Assembly: GCA_005408345.1 (NCBI GenBank)
Contig: SEMN01000017.1
Coordinates: 124,001 to 188,000 of the forward strand
Origin: Macquaria australasica
Taxonomy: Eukaryota; Chordata; Actinopteri; Centrarchiformes; Percichthyidae
Direction: 5' to 3'
Length of the DNA stretch: 64,000 bases
Position numbers and translations under genes: made by a program
Notes under the pieces: generated by a model
What the model was told of the DNA's origin: nothing
Database searches by the model: none
What the model saw: only the letters and a program-made list of their open reading frames with translations
In this document: positions 1 through 14,300 of the stretch, piece after piece
Numbering within the stretch: position 1 is the stretch's first letter
Layout: each line of letters opens with the position of its first letter

Positions 1-3000
1 CAGTACCCAACAGTACACCTGTTACAAGTTACATTAGAGTGGTCAAGATCTAGACCATTTCCAATATAGCTAAAAGCCAAAAATACATTTTAGGGAATTG
101 ACAGAGCGTATTGGTTAAGCCTTAAATTGAAAATGGTAAAATATATGTTGCTCAAAGCCTTTGACAGGCCATGTGAGTAGACTGAAATCTGCCTAAACCA
201 GTGGGTAGACAAAGCAGAGCTTGTTGAACCCTGAATTATATCTCTGGCGACAAACATTTGATGTCACATCTGACACTGACAGCTGTGTTACAGGCCAGTG
301 TTGGCACTGAAGCCCCAGTCTGTGTCAAAAGAGGCAGCAATCTGTGGTAAACACACCTCTAAACAAGACCATTCTGATCTGATGATCTTACACCCACCTC
401 TGCTTTAGTTCTCCACAACTATCTCACAAGACTGTTGTTGAATATTCACCATTATCATTATAACTTTTGTCAAATCCCCTGCTTCCTGAACACTTCTCAT
501 GTGCCCCTTAGTTCAGGCACCTATTAGGTTGTCAGAGGACATCTTACATTGCTTGGCTTAACCTTCACCCTGATGTTGGCCGGGATGATAGTTTGGCTCA
601 TGCATCCACTCACAGTAGAGGACACCCGACTAAAATATCAAACGTGTTCGATGGTAATGGGGACGCCTCAGATGTCAAGAACATTGCAGGGCAAATAAAT
701 TGGGGTATACCAACAGTCTCACAGTTTAGGGACGTGACTAGGCTCCATAATGCTCAACCGATATGCAAATTATGAAAACTTGTCTGGGACTGCTAAATCA
801 GCTGTTCTGTTGTCTAATAGCTGCTCGGCCTCAGGGTCGGGTTGACAAGAGTTGGAAGTTGGTTTCTCTCTCTGGAGCCTTGCCTTCTCCTATGCATTGG
901 TATCATTGACACTGATACTTTCACTGTGGCAGCGAGACATAATGCCCCAGAACACCAGCCCTTGTTAAGTCACTTCAGTGCTCTGCTCTCCCACAGCCGC
1001 CTCTCAGTCACCTGTCTGCCCCCAGGAAACTCTGGACATGCAGAGTTCCCAGAGTGATGCTGTTAAATTAGGTTGTATTATATTCAGATTTTAGCAAAGG
1101 TGGCATTACAATTGAACAAAGTGTCTGCTTTAAAATTATATATGGATATTTTTAGCTATGTATGTCATCTGCGAACACACCTGTGAGTAACTGGGTAAAA
1201 AATTCCCAAATCCAAATAGGGTGCAGGGCTGCACAGGAAGTTGTCTCAGGCTTAATGCATTGCTGGTTCAAATCCTATCAGGGTTTGAATATTTCAAAGT
1301 GCCCTTGGGAAAGTGTGTCTCACTGTAAAGCACATCTGCCAGTCTGTTTTAAAAACACAAGCTGGAAACTATAAAAAAAAGAAAGCACGTTGCCAACAAA
1401 CAGGGCTTAAAATATGTTGATGTCTAAAAAATAAATACACAAACATAAGAGGGCTTTTAAGGCTTTACATGAATTGAATTCTGCCTGATATAGGATGATG
1501 AATTATCACCACCCACCTTCCCAATGCTGCTAAATCTTTGGTGCTAGCTTTAGATTCTGCCCACAGGAACAGTTGGGTTGGGCAGTATCATCAGTTGAAT
1601 CTTTCAGTAGGATCATATTGAGATTTTAATCCCTTTTTAAAAATTAGATCTAATACAAATAAGGAGTCATTAGAACAAATACGATTTTATGGTATGATGC
1701 TTCTGATCAATTAGATCAACATGCATGATATATAAATATCAATGTATCAGCTTCATGATTATATTCTCCATATGTCCTATCGGTTACTTTGATAGGTAAC
1801 CATTCTTTGGTTGGTTAAAGTTGAATGTTAAATTTGTTATTTATGTGGCCCCTGCCTCTACCCATGCCAGCAGGTCTAGACATTAGTAACAGTCCTCTCC
1901 TCTCTGAGCTGCAGCGTGAGAAATTAGGCCATGGAAGGATGGCAGTTATTATTCCATTCCCAACAGTGAATCAAGCTTTTTCTGCGTTGATACAAAAATA
2001 GTCTCTCTTGGAGTGACGAGGAAGTAGAGGAGAAAGAGTTTTCTGGAAGGGTACTGTGTGCAGCCAAGCGCCAGATCCAAAGAGATGAACAAGGGCTTGA
2101 CTGTCCTGTACCATGCTGCTACTGTCGGCTCTGAGTTTAAAGCCAATATTGTCCATGTGAGTGTAAACTTTGTTTTTTGACCTACCCAAACAATGACCCG
2201 CCAATGTCATCCCCTGTCTAGTATGCTAAAATTTGGCAAAGAACGTGTCAAGTCCTGACTGCTCAGGCACTCAGGCATGGTCTTTTATTTATTTATTTTT
2301 TAACAGAAAAACTAAAGATTGGCAAGTTTTTACCATTTTTAATGGTTTTACCATTATTCAGGACAGCACTGCTCACATTGAGCGTGACAACAGCCCAAAC
2401 ATATTTTCCTTCTTATCTGCTTCAATTGTGTGAAACATGACATTGCCTTCCCTAGCTCATTCTCCAGTACCCAGAGGATATCCTGAACTAGCTCTACAAA
2501 TACCTACCACCACCCAGCATTGATTTTTTTTGATCACCTGTCCATGTTTAAACAATTCAGCTTCCCTCCATAGATTTGTAGGAAGAACATGGACCCAGAT
2601 GACTTGGCACTCAGTGGTTGCCATTGGTTACAGTTATTAGAGTACGGCTCTTGATACCTGTTAGAATTTATTTTTATTTTATATTTTTAGTAGAGACGAC
2701 CACAATCTGCAGTAGTTAACTTAACTAAAGCCTCGATGGATCAGTGAAAATACAATATAATTGTGTGTATTCAGTTACAAAAGATATACAGATAAGAAAT
2801 AAAAAGACTAAATGATTCCATGATGACATTGGAAGTGTGGATTATACAGCAACCCACATGTTCCATTTGTTTATTTCCTTGCAGCTCCAGTTAATTTCCT
2901 TTAGTATTGTCACTTTTGTTATCCCTTCAGTCACTCACTATTATTTAGTTAACAGTCATGTATGAGCCTCACACCCAGTCATCTATAATTCATGGCTGCT

Positions 3001-5643
3001 TCCATGAAACTCAATCTCTCTTTCACTGTCTTGCGAGCCTCATCCTGACTGTGTGATGGACAGTTTGACTGGCAGGCAGGGAATCTCTGACTGTCCATAA
3101 TGTGGACAGAAAAATACCACCCAGACATTTTACCCTTCTGTGTACGGGTCAGTTGGGGTCAGCTGTGGGCACAGAAAATGAATAAAGTTTCTGTATAGAT
3201 CAGATTGATCTCTGGAGCTGATGAAGTCAGAATCGACAGGTGTCTGAACAACTCTGGTCTATAATGATAAAGAGCAGTAACTACTTTAGGACAAGGCAGT
3301 AAAACTGAGTAAAAATAATTTTGTCATTTCCCTCTTTATGATCTCCTGTATTCTTGGCACAGAGGTGGGTGATTTATTTAGTGTAATAGCACCAATGGGT
3401 GTAAATTTGTTAAGATGAAAAGAAACATTTGACCTTTGAAATCATAAATTGTTGTAAGCGCAGTTTTTTTTTGGCCTTTTGGCTCAGTTTAGATTTAAAT
3501 TCACTTCACCAAACGCTAATTTGGTCAGCGTAACAGTGAAAATCCCTTGCATATTTTGTATAGGACACCGCCTTTCTCCACATCATGACCTTACCATGAC
3601 CACTGATGTGGCCAGTGACTTCAATGCTCAGTCCATCCTCTGATGCACTTTTTTCTCTAAAGTCTGGACGAATGACAGGGGCTTAGTCCTAAATCTAGCT
3701 GGCTATCTATCAAACGTTGTGTAATCTTTTGTTGTGCTTACTGCAGCCTGAGCAAGGAGCCAAAGGAGCAGTGAGTGGCACTCGTGTTGAGTGTATAGCT
3801 GCAGAAAAAGGCAGAAAATCTCAAATAGGAAAGCGTTCTCCAAAAAAATCATTCTGTAATACCAAAATATAGGTTTTATTTTTTATCACTGGCCAAGCCG
3901 GACACCAAAAAACTATGTTAGTCTTTAGAGCTCTGAGAAAACATTGGCAAATTTTTGAGCTTTGGCAATGTCATATATGTCTCTATATAAAAAGTGCCCT
4001 GAGATAACTTCTGTTATGATTTGGCGCTATATAAATAAAACTGAATTGAATTATGCATTTTGACCAGCTGCTGTCTGCACTGTAACACGAGGGCCAGCTG
4101 CTGTTACTGTTGGTGGCTTTAGTCAGTAGAGCACAGGGCTGGACCTTTCTTCACTACCCTCTTACTATGCTACCTGATAGCACAGCTCAGCTCTCAATGA
4201 TGACTCACTCTATTTAATGAGTTTTCCTGAAGCGTTATATCGCCAGCTGTTGACCACCCTCGAGAGATTGTCATCATCACATAAGAGATACAGCTCTGTG
4301 TTTGGTGTGCGCGCCAGTAGTAAGTTGGTCCGTTTTTTTCCCCCCTCTTGCAGAGGCAGGTGCATCATCATTGTATTACAGTTTTGTGATGAATGAGTGA
4401 GTGGACTAGAATGGATTTACAGCAGCAGTTTGGTGGAAATAGAACGTGGTTGGCTGTGTTGTGTAACCACACACAGGGAAACACTACAGACTTTCTAATG
4501 GCTAACATTGTAACACACACTCCCAGATGTTGATTTAGAGTAGTTTTTTGGAGTGGTGTTTATTTCTCAATCTGAGCTTGCTTGTCCGTCACTCTGTGTA
4601 TTTTGATGTAGTTCTGGATCCAGATGCAGATAAACAAACTATAGAGGATTGCTGTATGTAGTAATTGCAGAGGTTTGCACTCTCTTTGGGCTTTCTAGTT
4701 TTGCAGGTGTTCCAGTAACACAAACCCATCCAACAAGCAGGGTGCAAAATTAACTTTTTTTGTCCACTGGCCAAATGGCTAGTGAATGTTCAAATTTTAC
4801 CAGCCACTCAATAGATTACCTTTTTAATTTTTGAAGCAAACCTACCAGCCACTTGCATATTTTACCAGCATGTGGCTGGTGCTAATTTTGTGCCCTGCCA
4901 ACAAGGTAGCTAATTTTATAGCATGAGTGTGCATGTTCTTATGTTGGTCAAGGACGTTTTATCAGGATGAAACAGCATCGGCCTATGTGCCTGTTTGTTT
5001 CTCAAACCACTAGGCCACCCTGCTGCCCATAAGCAGGCCAGCAGCTCCTTATAGTGCCATTTTGTGTCAACTAATGTGCCTGAGTCTTGGCCAAAACCGT
5101 TTAAACTCCACTGAATTATTTCCTTTCTGATGTAATTTCATTTATGTCCTTTTTTTTTTTTTTTTACGTTTTCTTGCTAATTCTTATTCGGTGCCCAAAC
5201 CCATTTCTCTTTTTCCGATGTCTGTCTGAACTGATGCACGTAAAGTACCTTTATGATTAGGAAATCTGCCTACTCTTTCTAATTTCTAATAGAAACACCT
5301 GTCAGTATAACGCAGTACAGTTCAACAGCACCACAAACTGCAGGCTCCAAAATCAACACCTCTCTAAAACAGTTTCAACAAACTGAACATTATAACCTTC
5401 ATGAAGGCAGGATTTATTGCAGGACTGTTAGACTGCATTAGTTTTAGCTAGGTGTACCTAATAAACTGGCAACTGACTGTACATCTGCCTATTCATCCAC
5501 TTGTTTACCCCTCAAGGCACATGCATGCTTGTTAAGTAAAGCTAAATACCAAAGCAAACACCTGAGAATCAGTCAGTGCAGCATCCAGGGAAATCGACTT
5601 GGCTCAGCGTCCACAACCAAATTGATTGACTTATGGACAAACA

Positions 5644-5711
<68 letters not shown>

Positions 5712-8338
5712 ATTGTTTCCTGCAGGCGCTGAAGTGGTGCAGACCACAACACCTATACACCCCTATTTTCCTGCATAGGAAGTTGATTTCAGTGGAACAT
5801 TGTCAAGTGCCAGAGACTCAGGGTTTGCCACATAAAACATTAACAGGAAAGAAAATGAAAATTGATTTCTCCCTCTGATTTGCAGCATATCTTGGGATTG
5901 TAGGAGGACCCCCCCCTCTCTTTTAGTGCTTTGGGACAGAGAATGGTATGGTGTGTTTACAGAGTCTGTGTGGCTCAGGTCTGTTTTGAGAGAGGTGTAG
6001 GGGAGCTCTGCAGGCTTGTAGCAGCAGGCAGTGGATTTAGCCTGTCTCCCGTGATACTTGACCTTTTGTTCCATGAACAAGGTCAGGACTGATGTACAGT
6101 ACCTTGGCAGGAGAGGCTAGGGAGAGAAGAGGTGGTTTAACCCAAGCCGGATAACTCCCAGAAGCAACTGGATTCATAGCTATAGGTTTCAGCTTAGTTT
6201 GTTAGAGAATTAAAATGATGATAAAGCTTGTTGTGCTAATGAGACAATGAAAATTCTTAGTAAACAGAAAAGAGGAAAAAATAAAAAATGGACAGTGGGG
6301 CTACAGTAACCAAATGACATCTAAGCTCAAAAAGACAATATAACAATTTTAATTGGCAGTGGAATGATGCATTTATTTATCATCTGTGAGTTTAAACAAA
6401 TGTTTTCACTTCCTCTCCCCTGAACTATAATCGCAGGTGTTCTCTCTTTATCCTCTTGAGCAAAAATTCTAATTCAGTGTTGATTTAGACTTTTGTTTCT
6501 ATTCATTTCCCCAAAGGATTTGAAAGGGCAGCAAGGATTAGAGTGATTTTGAACAAAAAGCCCTGACGGAGCATGCAGAGGTGGCAGCCTTATTCCTCAG
6601 AGAATGGAACCATTTGGGGGATTAGGAACAGGTGTGTTTCAGGGAGATGGACCAAAAATCAACTCTTGAAAAAGCAATTGTATCAAATGAGACTGTTGTT
6701 TGGCTTTTGACCTTATTCACTCACAGCTGATCAGCCTTAGCGCTCACTATGACACATCGGTGATGGATTACCTTGACACAAAAGGCAAATACCATGTCTC
6801 TTCCTGAAAGTCGTCAGACACCAAATTGGTGCTGATGACATTTCCGGGCTTCTTTGTCTGTGTGTTTCCATAATATGCAGTCTGAGGGAAAACTGGGGCA
6901 CGTTCAGTCCTAGATTAATTCTGGTCAGTCCTCTCCCTGGAGGAATCTGTGGAATGTGATGGTGGGTGGGAAGCTGGTGCGCGGTGGTCCAAATGGAGTG
7001 TGCGTTCATTTAGACGTGATTTACGTCTCACTGTTTTTTCTTTGATCCTTTTACAGGAAGAAATCCCAGAAATGGGATGAGATGAACATCCTGGCCACGT
7101 ACCATCCAGCCGACAAAGACTATGGCCTGATGAAGATAGATGAACCCAGCACACCTTACAACAGGTTTTTTCCATTTGTCTGTTTCTATTGATAACACTG
7201 TTAACATTTGATTCAGTTGATCCTTAAATCATTTTGGAAAAAATTTAAATTGTTATAGTTTAAACTATAAGCCTGCAGACATTCATTTACTAGAGGCTTA
7301 TAAAAATGCATACCTTTATTTACCCTTAAAATGACCATGAAGCCAGTTTATAGCTCTAACCAGTGCCAATGTAGTTGAGTTGAGCTGGTGTGTGTGTTGG
7401 TGTTACAGTGGTGTCTCAGCAGGTTTGTAATCCAATATGTCAGGGTGCTTCAGGGAAGGTCACCCTTTTCACAGACCTTTCTTCTTTCTCTCCTCATGGT
7501 CCTATTTCCTGTCTACGTTTCCCTCTGTGCTCCCCTTCCTCTCTACCCTTCATCCCCTCTGTCCACTTGTCTGTGTGGCGTCTGCTTGTTTGTGTCTCTA
7601 TTCCCTCTCCTCCTCAATCCTCCCCCCCTTGCCTCGTTTTCAGCTTATCTTTATTCAGTTAATTTCTCTCTTTCAGGATGGTGGGGGACGATGATGATGA
7701 GGGCGCGCTGAGTGACTCGGACGGTCATAGCGGACTCGCAGCTGATGACCTGGCATCAAAGTAAGAATAACATGTGAATGGAGGGAGAATGGATTTTTTA
7801 TAATTTTTCTGTAGTTGCTGGTGCAGTGTGTAGCATTTTAGATTTTTAGTGAAGTGGAAATGTAACCTGGAAAAGGGAGAAAAATCTTTAGTGCTGTCAG
7901 GTGTGGCCCAGATAAGCCACCTGAACACACTCACCAATGTCCTTGTCCTCCAACAAGAATGTGTCGTAACAGTATCTGATAAGGGTGTATTTACTGTACA
8001 GCCTCTGACGTCCTTAAGACACTCAGACAAGCAGTTACTGCAGTATTACTTAGTTTGGACAACACATTAAAAGACAGCAGTGCCAAAGAAGTTGCAATAC
8101 TACTGTTGTAGAAACATTGTCTTTTCCTGGAAACGCATGAATCCATTCTTATCCCTAGACTTAATTTTTTAATTTCCTATATTTTATATTTGTTGTATTT
8201 GCCACCTGGTGTATCACAACCTTTTATATTGCATACCCCAATGGCACCCAGTTGTAACCTCCCAGTTAGTGGTGGTGTAATGGAGCAGCTGCTTAGCTGC
8301 AGCCTCCAGGACAGAGTTGTCCAGGCGGAAAGTTGTGC

Positions 8339-8383
<45 letters not shown>

Positions 8384-11300
8384 CATGCAGATACAGCAGG
8401 AATTACACTCACTCCCAGGCTGCACTGCTGCCTTTGGCAAGGCTCCAGACTGGGTTTACTAAATGCACCTTGACAAACTTCTTCCTTTTTCCAGTGAAAG
8501 AGAATAGAGCTGAGAGAACCTTGGTAAAGGTCAGCAGTATACCCCCAACACAATTAAATTTGGCATGCCCTCAGACTGCTCACTGAGCAGACAGCAGTAT
8601 GCTTCACTGCAGGACTGTTCAATCAGTGGCTCTGAAAATTACGGAAAAGAAAAAGTAAACATAATTTTACTAAAATGTATATTTTGCAAATCCACTATCT
8701 TTTGAGAACATGATAATTTCAACCTGACCCTGAAAAGTCTTTCTGTGTAAAGAAATGTTTATCTGCCACTCAGAGCTGTCTCCTGGTTGGTAATGGGAGC
8801 TTGAGAAGTGTACTTGCTGTTGGCCAGCGTGCTTACATAAGTGCATTATTGCAGGGTTGGGATGAGCTAGTTTGAGTGTGTGCGCGCGCCACAGAGAGGA
8901 TAGCGATTAGCTCCAGGCTTGCGAGTCAATTAGCCCCCTTTATTTACTTCCACACAGAGTGCCTTCCATTGTTTTACACTAAACCCTCCAGATAGAACTG
9001 CTCTTTTCCTCTGTCCTCTTGTTGTTTTAATCTCTCCAACATCCACTCTCAATCTCTTCTCTCATCCATCACTTATCCAACTATGCTTTTCTTGAATTTA
9101 TCTCCCTCGTCTCCAATTCACTGCATCACTTACACCATCTCTCTTCCTCCCTGTCTCAGTCTTTATCCCCATCCACCTTGGGTATCTGATACCATTATGT
9201 GGTGCATTTTGAAACTGTAGGGAAACTGACAGTCTTCTTTCTGGGTGAGTCAGGCCAGTTTGTTGGAGAGCAGTAGTACAGTAAATGGGAGCTTCCCCGG
9301 GGCGGGCCGATTCACTACCATCCGTTGAGCCGTAAACCATTATTCATTTTGTCCTCTGCTGTTAAAGCTCTTTGTGAGTGTGAGAGATGGGGGATAGTAA
9401 CTCTTGTTATTTTTGTCTCATGCTCGAGTACTCGCACACCCTCACATCTCTTCACTCTCACTGTGCCTACTCTCTCCTCCCCCTCGCCTTATATCTCTCC
9501 ATCTGTGTTCCTCCCATGTCTGTTTCTCTCCATAGAAAGCCTTTTCAGAAGTTTTTTTTTTTTTAATCTCCCCACGATGACTTTAGGAGGGTCTCCTGTT
9601 TCTGTTTGGAAAGCCAAAATGGGAATGGAAATACTCTAAAGTAGGCAATGAATTGAAATTTCGTATTACTTCTTTCATGTCCCTTTCTGTCTGTTTTTAT
9701 CTTCTCTCAAGGCTGGTGGCAGCAGAGGGCTCAGAGCCTCGCTTCATGAAGGAAGAAAAAGAAGAAGAAGAAGAAGAGAGCAGCGAGGAGGAGGAAGAGG
9801 AGATGACTCCTGAAGAACAAGGTAAACATGGAGATTATTTTAATTGCCTTAATTTATCTAGTTTCAGTGGATTATTATCAGGATAATATGACATTGTGTT
9901 ATTGTTTCAACATCAATCAGCACAGTCACAACTCAGCAGCTGAGTGAGAGAGGTGTATATCAGTATCCATGGTAATGGCTGTCTGTTGCTAATGGTGGCG
10001 AGTGCATCCCACAGTTCACCTGTTTATATATACACTCCACCTTAATACAAAGTGTCCTCTGCAGCTGCGAGGGTGACAAAATGCTGAGTGACAATCCACA
10101 GTGAAGTGCTGGTGGAGAGGGATGGAGTGTTCTGTGTGCTCCTGACGTTTCACTGACTTCCCTCAAGACAGACAGACACACACACACACACACTGTGTCA
10201 GTATGCTTTTGACCTTGCCCTTCTATGCGCACTCTCATGCACTCACACACCTCTCGCTCTCAGATACAGAGATGTCAGTTGAGCACACACACTCATAGAA
10301 TTTGAACAGGATAAATTTTGCCAGCAAGGTTTCCTTGCTTGCGCGTTGTTTCATATTTATACCTGAACTATGCAGGTAAAAGCAAGAGAACAGTCTGGAA
10401 ACTGCACCCCGATCGATGTAATCCAACTGCAGAGCTGTAGCCTCAGCAGTTTGCCAACTTGTGCCACCTATAGGAAAGTTTTAACATCAGTTTTAGTGCT
10501 GCAGATGGAGACATGCTGATTCAGGTTGAAGAGTCTGTAGGGATGTTTTACATTCAAAATTTTCTGATGTTGAGTTCTTTGTGGGTTCAACTCAAAATAC
10601 AAGACATACTCTGTGAGCAGAAATATGCCAGTACAACCATTTCAAGACAAGCATCGACAAAATAAAATAGCCATGTGGGCTGGCTTCTTCCTAAAGAGCT
10701 GCACTGCAGTGCTGGGATGAAATGACCTCATTCCAACCTTCACTGTTTGCTTTGCATCTCCACTTGTCACAGATGTGTGCACATTAAGAGTCTGTGTCAC
10801 ACCCTCCTTTTGCCTTATTTCAGTGCCAATTACCATTCATCTCAAGGTGGCAGTGAACACTTGAAAGTTATTGTTTACTAAAATGAGCCCCATCAGTTGC
10901 CTCACTGTGTCCCATTTGGAGTTTGACCCCTTTTTTAAAGTAAGTTTGTCATAGAAACAATAGAGACGCAGGAGAATATTTTTACTGAGCAACTTCCTTG
11001 TGTGAATGTGAAAAGGTGCATGAATGCTCAGCAATCTTTCCATGGATAATGAGTTTTGTTCTTATCGTTTACCATTGTTTTTATCACTTGAGTTGTACTG
11101 TGCCAGCAGTATAATTACCCACCTTAAATTCTGCATGCACCCATTGCCTTTGCCAAATTAAAGCAATTTCAAATGTATCCTCCTCTGCAGCCAAAAAGAA
11201 GCATTTTCAGATGATGAGGAAGATGCACTACAACGAGGGCCTGAACATCAAGCTGGCCCGCCAGCTCATTGCCAGCGAGCTAGAAGAAGACGAAGATGCA

Positions 11301-14300
11301 GACGAAGAGATGAGGGACGACACAGAAGAGGCGAGGGAGGAGACAGAGGAGATCAATGTTGACCCGCCACAGGAAGGTAAGGAGAGGGAGGCTGTGATCC
11401 TGTGCACGTCGAGATAAATAATTTGGACAGTTTCCAGTCCAACTGTTTTTCAGTATGTGGAAAGAGGCATAGTGATGTAGTACATCTAGCAAAATATAGC
11501 TGAGGTGAAGAGGATTAGAAATAATGGCTTTACGCTCTGATGCACGCTGTCAGTGTGGATGTCATTAGATTAAACTGCTGGCTGCTGTTTGTTTGTGCCG
11601 CCCTGTGGTTCATTTACTCTCAAAGCTGTGCATCAGCACGAGGTTCCTGTGTTTCAAATGAAGAGCTATTGTAACAAATTGTGTACATGAGCACAATGGG
11701 TTATAATAAAGGATTGGATTTACTGATCAGTCTAAAATAATCTTGATCTGCCCTGATGTCAATCTAGCAAACCTGTTTTGGGAATGCGTGCTAAAATTAT
11801 AAACACGAAAGAGATTTAGACCAGCTTCTGTAAGGCTAACAACTCTTCATGCAGGAGTTAGTCCTTTGTCAGATGTAAAATATACAATAACTGAGCTTGA
11901 TGTAATATTGAAATCAAAGTACAAAGAGCAGAAAAGAAATTAGGAAAACTTCTATTTTTTTCTTGCTCTCCCTACCTACCTATCTATTCTCACATCAGTC
12001 TGCCTGTTTGTCTCTTGTTTGTTCTTCAGCTGATACTCTGGACTCCTAGATGAGGCCTCTCTCCCACCTTCAGCCCTGTATGTCGGCTCAAGATCCAGAC
12101 GGACAATGCCACTGCGTTCTGTGTTTTAACGCTGGGCCGTACAGCAGACACCGCTTCACCACCCATATAACAACCCTCAACAGCCAATAACCTCCTGGTC
12201 ACCTGTCTGTCTCTACTTTTTTTTTTAGAACTGTGCAATATAACCTTCAAACACACTGGTTACTCTCTGTAACTCCCAGAATCAGTACAACACACAAGAC
12301 TGTTGCTCCCTCTTCCTCCTCCTCTCTCTCCTATTGCCAAGAATTCCCCCCTCCCGCCTCCTCTGGACTGGCGTCGCACTGAAGAATATGTGATTCTGAC
12401 CCTAAAAGGAGGATCAAGGCCTTTTTTTAAAAAAACAAACAAAAAAGCTGCGGGACTCCTGTCTGGCCACTCCACAGTCCCCAGGCCACAGAGCCAGTAC
12501 GTCAGCCCTGGAGGAAGCCGGGGGAAACCCCGCGGCCTCACTAAAGGCATATCTGAGACATGACGACGGCGCTTTTTACTGGATGCACTTCAGATGGCTT
12601 TTATTTTTTTTTTGCTTTGTGACCCACCACTCTGTTGCATTCTCTTTCCTCCTCCAGTACTTTTACTGTGATAAAGGTTGAACACAGTGACCAGTTAGGT
12701 TGTTGTCTTTGTTTTTGTTCCCATTTCTTACCTGGTAATTCAGGTAAGCCATTCACAACGGCATAATGACGTTATGATAATTTAGGAGCTATATATTAGT
12801 CTAATAGTACAAGACAGCATAACCTACATGATCTAAATTTCATTATTAAAAAAATCCATATTTGACATCTCACAACCAACAATACATACTATTAATTGAC
12901 TCGTATGCTGTGGTGTCTCACTTTGATGCTTGCAGTCAACTGTATGGCTTTTTGCTTAAGATCAAATAAAACAACACGGTTTGTAAGTATTATATTGGCA
13001 CTTTGCCCCAGGACTTCTTATTTTACGTTCTCTCTTTACAAGCAAGAACGCCACACAAAACCTCATTTCAAATTCTGGCAATTTTAAAAACATGTATACC
13101 TCATAGAACCAGACTGTAGTCCATTTTCCAAATTGAATCCACTGATAAATTTGGCATATATGTTGTAAAAGCTTTGCACAACAGTTTATTTTGTGGAAGA
13201 AGATTGCAGAACAAGCTGCTAATCATTTTCAAAGTGTTCAGTCAAGACTGAGTCAGGCTCCTGGCCCCTATGTTTTTCCTAGCCATTTTAGCTCTTTAAG
13301 ATAGTAGGAGGGACAGTATTCAAGTCCCACATCAGAGGTATAGCACGTGCTACTGATAAACAGGACAGTGTCCCGTCTATAACAGCTACAGCTTTCAGCA
13401 CCAGGCTCTGATGTAGATCTGACAAATAAGAAACCAGCGCTCACTGTGCTCTTGCTTAAATGACGTGTATTTAACTTGTCATTGCAGGGGCACTTCACCA
13501 GTCAGAATTGGTGAGTAAATTCTTTTGAGGAAGGTACAATCATCTAGTTTGTCTTTAATTTCTCACCTGGCTTCATCTCACTTTATTTAACGTGTGATCT
13601 ACTTAAGTGTCTTGTACGACGCAGCTTGGGAATGTCAAAGAAAGGTGTTTTGTTGTTGATGCTACTGACTTTAGTTAAAGCAGATGTTGGCGGTGGAGTT
13701 AACCACTAAGGCTTATTGGAGGTGTTTGGAGGATTTTTGTAATGTCTGGGGTTCCTACGAGTGTCAAGAAAATTACTACAAAGTCTTAAAAAATTGTAGG
13801 ATTTGACAAAAGTATTGAGGGGAAAAAAGACAATGATCGTGGTGCGACCTAAATTGCACTTGCAAAGTTGACTGACTGTATCCTCAGCTACACACTGTAT
13901 AACTTCACTTGACAGAGTAACAAATGCCCTGAGAGAAAAGTATGTAGGAACCCTGATTATGTCTTGTGTTGCGATCTCTTTAATTTTCGTCGGACCCTTT
14001 AATCCCTCACTGTGTTTGAAAGTGTTGAGCTCTGTATTTTGGAAGCACAAAAGATCACAGACCAACGGTGTGACTTCTGCAAACGTCCCTTTGCAGTTCA
14101 TTTGTTCTTGTAGTTTAGTACTTGGTGGTGTTTTCTCTCCACGTTAAAGGTTAAAGCAACTTCTTTTTGACCATTTCAACAAGCTCACATCCGAGCAGTT
14201 CATTATCACATGATTATTGTTGAGAAACAGGAATATGTCTGGATATACAGATTTTATTTTGGTCACTGACTTTGTAAACGGATAGAAAAGACAACTGCAG

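Larger units (their letters stand above)
1..7056 (+). other. ppp1r2: PPP1R2 intron 1 (3' part)
   Basis: No exon was recognised here. Contents are a possible SINE remnant (about 1160-1345), a LINE tail (about 3980-4055), a hAT-type MITE (4738-4897), a truncated inverted-repeat element (about 5300-5480) and a (GT)n array (5646-5710). Open frames here are short, lack family resemblance and are interrupted by repeats. Confidence 0.7.

Noticed and set aside
1160..1345. Possible functional tRNA gene because of the ggttcaaatcc B box
   Set aside because: No cloverleaf stems could be drawn and the A box is absent; a decayed SINE is the better reading.
2660..2705. tttttagtagagacga resembling primate Alu text
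   Set aside because: Only about 16 bases match, with no Alu body around them; coincidence in a fish genome.
5529..5878. Frames reading Val-Cys repeats across the (GT)n array, and similar His-Thr frames at 8190-8586 and 48959-49511
   Set aside because: They are translations of dinucleotide microsatellites, with no conserved protein around them.
7388..7711. 107-codon frame ending over PPP1R2 exon 3
   Set aside because: It is a translation of the pyrimidine-rich intron 2 end and reads exon 3 in the wrong frame.
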